From Oscillospiraceae bacterium (lineage in GTDB: Bacteria; Bacillota; Clostridia; Oscillospirales; Oscillospiraceae), in assembly GCA_017646545.1 (NCBI GenBank), contig JAGCMI010000119.1:1-10562 (forward strand): a stretch of 10,562 nucleotides of DNA, written 5' to 3'. The first letter of the stretch is position 1, and each line of letters opens with the position of its first letter. The notes beneath the pieces were generated by a model. That model ran no database searches, was not told where the DNA came from, and saw nothing but the letters and a program-made list of their open reading frames with translations. A program made the translations under genes and the position numbers. This document shows positions 1 through 5,704 of this stretch, piece after piece.

Positions 1-35
1 CAATCCAGTGCTCTGCCAATTGAACTACACCCACC
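1..35 (-). tRNA. tRNA-His(GTG), 3' half beyond window edge
   Basis: Only the 5' half is present, read on the minus strand from position 35. The acceptor strand GTGGGTG is followed by TA, the D stem GTTC/GAGC, A26, the anticodon-stem half CTGGA, and then T32, T33, G34 at the window edge. An extra G stands before the acceptor at position 35, where tRNA-His carries its G-1 identity base. Anticodon position 34 is G, which fits GTG, but the other two anticodon bases lie outside the window. The His call therefore rests on G-1, G34 and overall similarity to clostridial tRNA-His. It is the third gene of the tRNA cluster, 34 bases downstream of tRNA-Arg. Confidence 0.8.
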
Positions 36-69
36 ATATTCATTTACGAAACCGTCACAACCTTAAAAG

Positions 70-146
<77 letters not shown>

Positions 147-154
147 ATATTAGA

Positions 155-228
155 TGGAGCGGGTGACGGGAATCGGACCCGCGTATCCAGCTTGGAAGGC
201 TGGTGTTCTACCATTGAACTACACCCGC
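155..228 (-). tRNA. tRNA-Gly(TCC), T-loop C55 variant
   Basis: This is a complete cloverleaf of 74 bases on the minus strand with an encoded CCA (155-157). The acceptor is GCGGGTG/CACCCGC, the D stem GTTC/GAAC with GG in the D loop, and the anticodon stem CCAGC/GCTGG encloses CT-TCC-AA. The variable region is ATAC and the T stem GCGGG/CCCGT pairs with one G-T. The T loop reads TCCGATT instead of the usual TTCGATT, so position 55, normally the universal T (pseudouridine), is C. Everything else looks functional. It is the first gene of the cluster, starting about 22 bases after the predicted transcription start. Confidence 0.95.
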
Positions 229-256
229 AGGTCCCATACTGTGATTCAGCTATTGG

Positions 257-285
257 ATTCTACCACAGCTTTCCCCGCTTGTCAA
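257..285 (-). promoter_or_regulatory. sigma-A promoter of the tRNA cluster
   Basis: On the minus strand a perfect -35 TTGACA (285-280) is followed by a 17-base spacer and -10 TAGAAT (262-257), preceded by TGG, which gives an extended -10. The predicted start is near 250, about 22 bases before tRNA-Gly. The -35 hexamer overlaps the TGA stop codon (284-282) of the upstream HAD gene, so the promoter begins inside that coding region. No terminator separates the HAD gene from the tRNAs. Confidence 0.85.
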
Positions 286-1136
286 GCCTGATTTTTTAGA
301 ATCTGTGGAATTTTTTCGTAAATCACATCCGCTACCGCACCCTCGCTGCAGGGGCACACATTGGGAAAGTGCTTTGCAACGATGGCATCGCTGGGGCTGA
401 AGGCATAATCTGCCCCATAAAGCATGGAAAGATCATTCTCTCCGTCGCCCACGCAAACAAGAATTTCCCGACCCAACTGCCGCTGCAGCGCCCGGGCGGC
501 ATTGGCCTTGGAAACCCCCTTGGCATGGACATCCAAAATCTTGGGGGCGGCACGGAACACTTCGCAGGAGTCGCCAAATTCCTGCCGCAGAGCCTTTTCT
601 ACCTCATCAAAGCGGGCCAGTTCTTCTGCCGAACCCTCATAAAGAGCGGCCACACTACTGCTGCCGATGCGTCCGTACAGGGCAAATTTCATAAAGGGAC
701 CCAGATCTTCCTCCGGCTGGGCATGAGCCCAGGTGCAGTTATTGCCTTCGGTGAAATCATCCCAGGCCTCATTTTTTTCGAAAATATAATGGGCATCCAA
801 ACCTTGAATTTCCACCGTCATATCCGGGAACAGTTCCATTGTCCGACGGATGGTAGCAGCCTGATCCAGCTCGATGAGGGCGGGATTGAGAATTTGCTTC
901 TTCTGCAGATCGTAGGCAGCAGAGCCGTTATACAGCAGCAAGGGAGCGTTCACCGGCACCTTGTCCCGGAACACTTTGGTCATGGGCAGGCTGCGGCCGG
1001 TATTGACGGTGAAAGCGCCGCCGTTTTCCATAAAATAGCGGATGGCTTCGATATTCCGCTCCGGGATGGTGGAATCCGGGGCGGTGAGGGTACGGTCGTA
1101 ATCCACCGTCAGCAGTACCTTGTCAAAATGTGCCAT
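282..1136 (-). CDS. HAD-IIB (Cof-type) phosphatase, copy 1
   Basis: This 284-residue protein belongs to the haloacid dehalogenase superfamily, Cof/IIB type. Such proteins are cytosolic Mg-dependent phosphatases of sugar phosphates, nucleotides or cofactors. Visible motifs are motif I DYDRT (D12 nucleophile, D14 acid/base), motif II NTGR with T46, motif III GVSK with K210, and motif IV GDGEND (D231, D235). The segment between motifs II and III is the substrate-selecting cap. Motif I carries R where many relatives have G, but that position is variable and all catalytic residues are present. The start has an AAAGGA ribosome site 7 bases upstream that lies in the last codons of the preceding paralogue, only 4 bases away, so the pair is probably translationally coupled. 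The substrate cannot be told from the sequence. Confidence 0.9.
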   Translation of the reverse strand: MAHFDKVLLTVDYDRTLTAPDSTIPERNIEAIRYFMENGGAFTVNTGRSLPMTKVFRDKVPVNAPLLLYNGSAAYDLQKKQILNPALIELDQAATIRRTMELFPDMTVEIQGLDAHYIFEKNEAWDDFTEGNNCTWAHAQPEEDLGPFMKFALYGRIGSSSVAALYEGSAEELARFDEVEKALRQEFGDSCEVFRAAPKILDVHAKGVSKANAARALQRQLGREILVCVGDGENDLSMLYGADYAFSPSDAIVAKHFPNVCPCSEGAVADVIYEKIPQILKNQA

Positions 1137-1140
1137 AGCC

Positions 1141-1965
1141 TTATCCTTTCAAAATCTTGGGAAGTTCCTTGTAAATCACATCTGCGATAGCGCCTTCACC
1201 GCAGGGGCAGACATTGGCAAAGCGGTCTGCCACCGCGCCGTCGCTGGGGCAGAAGGCGAAGTCCGCGCCTTCCAGCATGGGAATGTCGTTGCCCTCATCG
1301 CCTACGCAGACAAGAATTTTCTTGCCCAGCTTTTCCTGCAATTTTTTAGCGGCTTGCAGTTTGGAAGCTTCCTTGGTGTGGACATTGATGATCCGGGGTG
1401 TGGCACGGAATACCACCAGTTTGTCCTCAAATTCCCGGTTTAAAAATGCTTCCACCCGGTCAAACAGCGGCTTTTCGTCCTGCTCATGGGGGACGGCCTT
1501 GCCCTGCAGATCGCCGTAGACACCGATTTTCACAAAGGGTCCCCGGTGGATTTCGGGGTCTGCCAGTTCATGGGGAAAGCCGCTTTCTTTATAATAAGCG
1601 GCGTAAGCATCGCTGGGATTGACCAGATAATGGACATCCGGATTCTGGAATTCCAGATTCACCCCGGGAAACTCCTCTGCCACCCGTTTTGCCGTGGGCC
1701 AGACATCCACGGGCAGGTACTGAACATCCACAAATTTACCGTTATCGAAACCTGCGCTGCCGTTCATCAGCAGCAAAGGCGCATTGTGGGGCACCCGCTG
1801 CAGAAAGGGCAGGAAACTGACATAGCTTCTGCCGGTATTGACGGTGAAGCTGCCGCCATTTTCCATAAAATAGCGGATGGCTTCGATATTGCGTTCCGGG
1901 ATGGAGCCGTCGGGCGCGGTGAGGGTGCGGTCAAAATCCACGGTCATCAAAATGTCAGAAAACAT
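1141..1965 (-). CDS. HAD-IIB (Cof-type) phosphatase, copy 2
   Basis: This 274-residue tandem paralogue precedes copy 1 in transcription order. Motifs are DFDRT (D10, D12), NTGR (T44), a motif III lysine near K202, and GDEGND (D223, D227). The N-terminal block after motif I (TAPDxxIPERNIEAIRYFMENGG, residues about 16-38) is nearly identical to copy 1, as is the C-terminal NVCPC.EGA.ADVIY block. The cap domain (about 80-190) diverges strongly, so a tandem duplication followed by change of substrate is likely. A GAGAGG ribosome site stands about 11 bases before the ATG. Upstream lies a minimal repeat element (1990-2038) and then the pseudouridine synthase gene. The substrate is unknown. Confidence 0.9.
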   Translation of the reverse strand: MFSDILMTVDFDRTLTAPDGSIPERNIEAIRYFMENGGSFTVNTGRSYVSFLPFLQRVPHNAPLLLMNGSAGFDNGKFVDVQYLPVDVWPTAKRVAEEFPGVNLEFQNPDVHYLVNPSDAYAAYYKESGFPHELADPEIHRGPFVKIGVYGDLQGKAVPHEQDEKPLFDRVEAFLNREFEDKLVVFRATPRIINVHTKEASKLQAAKKLQEKLGKKILVCVGDEGNDIPMLEGADFAFCPSDGAVADRFANVCPCGEGAIADVIYKELPKILKG

Positions 1966-1989
1966 AAAAGCTTAAACCTCTCTGTGGGG

Positions 1990-2038
1990 GAAATTTCAAT
2001 TTATCAAGAAGAAGGCTTGCGCGATAAACTGCAATTTA
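1990..2038. repeat. Palindromic repeat element 1, minimal form
   Basis: This copy is the two terminal inverted repeats with only about a dozen bases between them. The right end is GCGATAAACTGCAATTTA (2021-2038), a perfect match to the consensus. The left end, aAATTTCAATTTATCAAG (about 1991-2008), matches its complement with a few changes. The heptad arms and the ACACCGGTGT centre of the full copies are absent. The last three bases (2036-2038) are also the stop codon of the adjacent pseudouridine synthase gene. Confidence 0.6.
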
Positions 2039-2944
2039 CTGTCCCATTTTCTCCAGTTTTTCAATCACCTTGGCAAAATACTCCGGCAAAGGCGCCATCA
2101 CCATGACGGGTCTGCCGTCTTTGGGGTGGGCAAAGCACAGCGTACCTGCGTGCAAAACCTGACTGTCCTGCCCCAGTTCTGCCTTTTTGTGGCCATAGAC
2201 CATGTCACCCAAAATGGGATGACCGATATGGGCCATGTGGACACGGATCTGATGGGTGCGTCCCGTTTCCAAGCGGCAGCGCACATGGGTGTAGCCCCGG
2301 TAACGGGCGACAACTTCCCAATGGGTGACGGCTTCTTTGGAATTGCGGGCGGTGACGCACATCTTTTTCCGGTCGGAAGGATGGCGGCCAATGGGGGCAT
2401 TGACGGTGCCGCTGTCTTCCTTGAAAGAGCCGCAGACAATGGCCTCATACACCCGGTACATGGAATGATCCTTTAACTGGCTGGCCAGAAAGGTGTGGGC
2501 AAAATCGTTTTTCGCCACCGCCAGCAGACCGGAAGTGTCCTTGTCGATGCGGTGGACAATGCCGGGGCGCAGTTCTCCGTTGATACCGGAAAGATCATCG
2601 CCCAAAGCATGCAGCAGACCGTTGACCAAAGTGTCATCCTGATGGCCTGCGGCCGGGTGCACCACCAGACCCTTGGGTTTGTTGATGACGATGATATCTT
2701 CGTCCTCGTAGGCGATGTCCAGCTGCATTTCGGTGGGGGTGATGTCCACCGCCTTGGGTTCGGGGATGGAATATTCCACCTTGTCCCCAAGTTGCAGCTT
2801 GTCGTTTTTCTTGCCGGGCTTGCCGTTGAGGAAAACAGTTCCCTCTTCGATCAGTTTCTGGGCGGCGCTGCGGCTTAAATTTTCTCCACAGCGGGCGAGG
2901 AATGCATCCAGCCGCTCGCCGGGCATATCAGCATAAAGTATCAT
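2036..2944 (-). CDS. rluD: RluA/RluD-family 23S rRNA pseudouridine synthase
   Basis: This 302-residue enzyme isomerises uridine to pseudouridine in structured RNA, most likely the 23S rRNA helix-69 type of target typical of RluD. An N-terminal S4 RNA-binding domain (about 8-70: RLDAFLAR..ENLSRSAAQKLIEEG..FLNG) precedes the catalytic domain. That domain has the signature HRIDKDTSGLL with catalytic D134, INKPKGLVVHP (about 87-97), and RTHQIRVH near the C terminus. I start it at the ATG at 2944 because TGAGG lies 6 bases before it; an in-frame TTG at 2956 is upstream of that site. It follows lspA, a common Firmicutes order (B. subtilis lspA-ylyB), but a 149-bp repeat element separates the two. 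The RluD versus other RluA subfamily choice is not certain. Confidence 0.92.
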   Translation of the reverse strand: MILYADMPGERLDAFLARCGENLSRSAAQKLIEEGTVFLNGKPGKKNDKLQLGDKVEYSIPEPKAVDITPTEMQLDIAYEDEDIIVINKPKGLVVHPAAGHQDDTLVNGLLHALGDDLSGINGELRPGIVHRIDKDTSGLLAVAKNDFAHTFLASQLKDHSMYRVYEAIVCGSFKEDSGTVNAPIGRHPSDRKKMCVTARNSKEAVTHWEVVARYRGYTHVRCRLETGRTHQIRVHMAHIGHPILGDMVYGHKKAELGQDSQVLHAGTLCFAHPKDGRPVMVMAPLPEYFAKVIEKLEKMGQ

Positions 2945-2953
2945 AAAATACCT

Positions 2954-3102
2954 CAAAATCCAGTTTATCGCTTGATGAATTAGGAATTAGAGATTAGAAA
3001 TTAGGAATTTGAATAAATAAACACCGGTGTATTTTCCGGGCAATTCCTAACTCCTCATTCCTCATTCCTAATTAGGCGATCGGTGCGATAAACTCCAATT
3101 TA
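2954..3102. repeat. Palindromic repeat element 2, full length
   Basis: This is a complete 149-bp copy between lspA and the pseudouridine synthase gene. The left terminus contains AGTTTATCGC (2962-2971) and the right terminus is GCGATAAACTCCAATTTA (3085-3102). Inner arms are made of 7-bp units: on the plus strand TTAGGAA, TTAGAGA, TTAGAAA, TTAGGAA on the left, and TTCCTAA/CTCCTCA-type units on the right. The centre is the perfect palindrome ACACCGGTGT (3021-3030), within about 3 bases of the geometric middle. The copy is in opposite orientation to element 4, with which it shares nearly all its sequence. The right terminus includes the lspA stop codon; the left terminus abuts the ribosome site of the synthase gene. 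Confidence 0.85.
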
Positions 3103-3576
3103 CTTCTTCTCTTCTTTCCAGAATGCCTTGTTGAAAAAAGCCAGATGCAGAATCAGCAGAATACAGCCGCAGGTGATGAAGCAATCTGCCACATTGAATA
3201 CGGCAAAATTCATGAAATCCACTTCAATCATATCCACCACATAGCCGAAGCGGATGCGGTCGATCATATTGCCCACACCGCCACCGTAGATGGCAGCGAT
3301 GAGCCAGCGCTCGAAGGTGGTAAAGGGCTGTCTGCTTTTGAAATATTCATAGAAAATGGCCACGGTCAGCAAGAGGAAAATAATGGCAAAGAGCCATTGC
3401 GCGCCTTCAAAGGCGGAAAAGGCAGCGCCGGTGTTGCGGACATAGGTCAGGTGGAACAGACCCGGGATTGCATCCACATGACCGTAAAGGGGGATGTTCT
3501 GCAGCACCAGAAATTTTGTCCACTGATCCAGAGCCACAATGCCTGCGGCAAATAAACTCATTAACAGAAATTGCAT
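3100..3576 (-). CDS. lspA: Lipoprotein signal peptidase II
   Basis: This 158-residue integral membrane aspartyl protease cleaves the signal peptide from prolipoproteins after diacylglyceryl modification. It has four hydrophobic segments: about residues 2-17, 60-77, 90-100 extending into the GGGVGN region, and 126-148. Conserved elements are DQWTK (17-21), VRNTGAAFS (46-54), GNMIDRIRFGYVVD (102-115) and FNVAD (127-131). Asp106, Asp115 and Asp131 are the conserved acidic residues from which the catalytic pair is drawn. Length is normal for the family. The start has GGAG 8-9 bases upstream, and a good promoter lies at 3610-3638. The TAA stop falls inside the terminus of repeat element 2. It is the first gene of the minus-strand run. 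Confidence 0.97.
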   Translation of the reverse strand: MQFLLMSLFAAGIVALDQWTKFLVLQNIPLYGHVDAIPGLFHLTYVRNTGAAFSAFEGAQWLFAIIFLLLTVAIFYEYFKSRQPFTTFERWLIAAIYGGGVGNMIDRIRFGYVVDMIEVDFMNFAVFNVADCFITCGCILLILHLAFFNKAFWKEEKK

Positions 3577-3609
3577 AGGTTTTACTCCGTTTCCTGCATA
3601 GTTGCATAC

Positions 3610-3638
3610 ATTTTACCATGATAGCAGAACAAAGTCAA
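3610..3638 (-). promoter_or_regulatory. sigma-A promoter of lspA
   Basis: On the minus strand, -35 TTGACT (3638-3633) and -10 TAAAAT (3615-3610) are separated by 17 bases, and TGG just before the -10 gives an extended -10. The start is near 3603, giving a leader of about 27 bases before the lspA ATG. The first four bases of the -35 come from the inner end of half-repeat element 3, whose plus-strand edge is TCAAATTCC. Confidence 0.8.
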
Positions 3639-3693
3639 ATTCCTAATTCCTAATCTCTAATTTCTAATTCACCAAGCGACAAACTAAAATTTG
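3635..3693. repeat. Palindromic repeat element 3, one half only
   Basis: This is the right half of the repeat in the same orientation as element 4. The inner edge TCAAA is followed by four 7-bp units (TTCCTAA, TTCCTAA, TCTCTAA, TTTCTAA), then TTCACCAA and the terminal sequence GCGACAAACTAAAATTTG (3676-3693). No left half or ACACCGGTGT centre is present; the sequence before 3635 is lspA promoter. The half-copy sits exactly between the two divergent -35 hexamers. Confidence 0.8.
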
Positions 3694-3700
3694 AAATTCA

Positions 3701-3729
3701 TTTACAAAACTTATTTTATGGTATATAAT
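3701..3729 (+). promoter_or_regulatory. sigma-A promoter of mtaB operon
   Basis: -35 TTTACA (3701-3706), a 17-base spacer and a perfect -10 TATAAT (3724-3729). The predicted start is near 3736, giving a leader of about 26 bases. It diverges from the lspA promoter; only half-repeat 3 lies between the two -35 boxes. It is the only clear promoter I see for the plus-strand genes from mtaB onward. Confidence 0.8.
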
Positions 3730-3761
3730 GTATAGTTAAGTTAAAGAAAATGGTGAAGTAT

Positions 3762-5051
3762 ATGAAATTTGCATTTTACACCCTTGGGTGCAAGACAAAT
3801 CAATATGAAACCCAGGCCATGGAGCAGCTGCTTTTGGCCAAGGGGCATAGTATCGGTGCTTGGGATGCGGAGTGCGACGGCTATGTGGTCAACACCTGCT
3901 CCGTTACCGCGGTGGCGGACAAGAAAAACCGCGCCATCATCCGTCGCTGCCGACGGGAACATCCGGATGCCGTCATTGCCGTCTGCGGCTGTTACAGCCA
4001 GCATGATGCGCCTGCGGTAAAAGCATTGGGGGTAGATGTGATTGGCGGCAGCGCCAATCGGCAGGAATTTGTACAGTTGCTGCTGGAAGCTGCTGCGGAA
4101 AAGAATTATCAGGAATCTGTGGACATCGCCCTGCGGCGCCGGGAATTTGAGATTCTGCCGGCCGGCGGTTTGGAAGAGCGAACCCGCGCCATGCTGAAGG
4201 TGCAGGATGGCTGCGTGAATTTCTGCTCTTACTGCATCATTCCCTATACCCGCGGTCCCATCCGTTCCGCCCCTGCAGAACTGGCGGTGGAGCAAGCCAA
4301 GGAATTGGCGCAGCGGGGCTACCGGGAAATTGTCATCACCGGCATTGAGATTGCCTCTTGGGGCGCGGATCTGCCGGGAAAACCGGAATTGGCGGTGCTA
4401 CTCAAGGCGGTGTGCGCCGCTGTGCCCCATGTGCGGGTGCGGCTGGGCAGCTTAGAGCCTCGGATTATTACCAGAGAATTCTGTGAGGAATTGAAACTGC
4501 TTCCCAATATTTGCCCCCAGTTCCATCTGTCCATGCAAAGTGGCTGCGACACGGTGCTCTGTCGCATGAAGCGCAAATACGATACCGCCCGGTACTATGA
4601 AAGTGTGGCGCTGCTGAAGGAATTTTTCCCCGGCTGCGCTGTGACCACGGATATGATTGTGGCATTCCCCGGTGAAACGGAGGAGGAATTTGCCCAGAGT
4701 TTGGAATTTATCCAAAAATGCGGCTTTGCGGATATGCACATCTTTCCCTACTCCCGTCGCCCCGGCACCCCGGCGGACAAGATGCCCGGTCAGCACGACA
4801 ATGCCACGAAAGAAGCCAGAAGCCGGAAAGCCATTGCGGTGGCGGAGGAAATGAGCCTTGCCTTCCGGAAAGAGATGGTGGGAAGTGTGCAGGAAATTCT
4901 GTTTGAAGAGCAGGACGGTGACTTCTTTACCGGCCATGCCCCCAATTATATGAAGGTGTATGCCAAGGGGGAAAATTTGCACAACGAAGTGAAAAATGTC
5001 CGCATCACCGGCCTTTACAAAGACGGCCTCACCGGCGAAATAGAAGGATAA
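3762..5051 (+). CDS. mtaB: tRNA t6A37 methylthiotransferase MtaB
   Basis: MtaB is a radical-SAM methylthiotransferase that turns t6A37 into ms2t6A37 in tRNAs reading ANN codons, which supports decoding accuracy. The order is an N-terminal UPF0004 domain with cluster ligands C10 (TLGCKTNQYE), C46 (NTCSVT) and C77 (CGCYSQ); a radical-SAM domain with C151, C155 and C158 (GCVNFCSYC); and a C-terminal TRAM RNA-binding domain (about 368-429). The opening FYTLGCKTNQYE marks MtaB rather than MiaB or RimO. At 429 residues it has family length. I prefer the ATG at 3762, 6 bases after GGTG, over the in-frame ATG at 3750, because relatives begin just a few residues before TLGCK. queH follows 26 bases later. 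Confidence 0.95.
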   Translation: MKFAFYTLGCKTNQYETQAMEQLLLAKGHSIGAWDAECDGYVVNTCSVTAVADKKNRAIIRRCRREHPDAVIAVCGCYSQHDAPAVKALGVDVIGGSANRQEFVQLLLEAAAEKNYQESVDIALRRREFEILPAGGLEERTRAMLKVQDGCVNFCSYCIIPYTRGPIRSAPAELAVEQAKELAQRGYREIVITGIEIASWGADLPGKPELAVLLKAVCAAVPHVRVRLGSLEPRIITREFCEELKLLPNICPQFHLSMQSGCDTVLCRMKRKYDTARYYESVALLKEFFPGCAVTTDMIVAFPGETEEEFAQSLEFIQKCGFADMHIFPYSRRPGTPADKMPGQHDNATKEARSRKAIAVAEEMSLAFRKEMVGSVQEILFEEQDGDFFTGHAPNYMKVYAKGENLHNEVKNVRITGLYKDGLTGEIEG

Positions 5052-5077
5052 ACCGCAACTTACAAGAGGAACATCAT

Positions 5078-5623
5078 ATGAAAACACTCATGCACATCTG
5101 CTGCGCGCCCTGCGCCAACATGCCCATTGAGGTGCTGCGGGGCGACGGCATCGAGGTCAGCGGATTTTGGTATAACCCCAACATCCACCCCTTCACGGAA
5201 TACAGAGCCAGAAGAAATTGCCTGCAGGAATATGCCAAGGTGATTGAACTGCCCCTTATTTTGAAGGATGAATACGGCCTGCGTCCCTTCGTGCGGGAGG
5301 TGGCGGAAGATATCGAAGGCAGATGCGTCAAATGCTATGAAATGCGTCTGTTTGAAACGGCAAAAATGGCAGCCGAAGGCGGCTTTGACAGCTTCACCTC
5401 TTCCCTCTTTATCAGCCCCTATCAGAATCACGAACTGATGCAGGAGGTGGCGGAAAGAGCTGCCCATGAATATGGTGTGGAATTTCTCTACCGGGATTTT
5501 AGACCCTATTTTAAGCCCGGTCAGGAAAAAGCCAGAGAGCTTGAAATGTATATCCAGAAATTCTGCGGTTGCATCTTCTCCGAGCAGGAGAGATATTTGA
5601 AAAAGAGTAAGATTATTCCGTAA
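5078..5623 (+). CDS. queH: Epoxyqueuosine reductase QueH
   Basis: QueH (former DUF208) reduces epoxyqueuosine to queuosine at the wobble base of GUN-anticodon tRNAs. It is the B12-independent alternative to QueG. The 181-residue protein shows the family cysteines: HICCAPCA (C8, C9, C12), RCVKCYEMR (C83, C86) and KFCGCIFSE (C163, C165). The first two groups include the 4Fe-4S and metal ligands in the family. A YNPNIHP segment (32-38) and SSLFISPYQ (108-116) also match. An AAGAGGAA ribosome site stands about 7 bases before the ATG. With mtaB upstream it forms a tRNA anticodon-loop modification pair (positions 37 and 34). No other queuosine genes are in view. Confidence 0.94.
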   Translation: MKTLMHICCAPCANMPIEVLRGDGIEVSGFWYNPNIHPFTEYRARRNCLQEYAKVIELPLILKDEYGLRPFVREVAEDIEGRCVKCYEMRLFETAKMAAEGGFDSFTSSLFISPYQNHELMQEVAERAAHEYGVEFLYRDFRPYFKPGQEKARELEMYIQKFCGCIFSEQERYLKKSKIIP

Positions 5624-5640
5624 TATACAACCAAAGAAGG

Positions 5641-5692
5641 AAGAGTTGAGGGTGAAGATATCTCCACTCTTTACTCCTCAATCTACACTCTG
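5641..5692. repeat. Second type of heptad-armed palindrome
   Basis: In the 81-base gap between queH and the methyltransferase gene, the perfect palindrome AGATATCT (5656-5663) is the centre of an imperfect inverted repeat reaching from about 5643 to 5676. Most positions pair; there are two mismatches and two G-T pairs. The right side continues as 7-base units CACTCTT, TACTCCT, CAATCTA, CACTCTG. The plan resembles the other repeats in this window, but unit and centre differ and the 18-bp termini are absent. It could form an RNA hairpin in the polycistronic message. There is no T-tract, so it is not a standard terminator. Confidence 0.6.
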
Positions 5693-5704
5693 AATGGAGG
5701 AACT

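Noticed and set aside
1093..1107. DxDRT motif I in the HAD proteins as loss of catalytic activity.
   Set aside because: Both aspartates and the threonine are present; the fourth position is variable in the superfamily.
369..1190. Plus-strand open frame opposite HAD copy 1.
   Set aside because: All HAD catalytic motifs are on the minus strand. The plus frame has no motif or ribosome site and runs into the next gene.
3041..3080. Short repeated TCCTCATTCC-like units that could suggest a CRISPR or simple satellite.
   Set aside because: Units are 7 bases, degenerate, without spacers, and form one arm of a palindromic element.
2954..3102. Reading the palindromic repeats as ordinary intrinsic terminators.
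   Set aside because: No T-tract follows either arm, arms are AT-rich, and copies lie within apparent operons on both strands and in a divergent promoter region.
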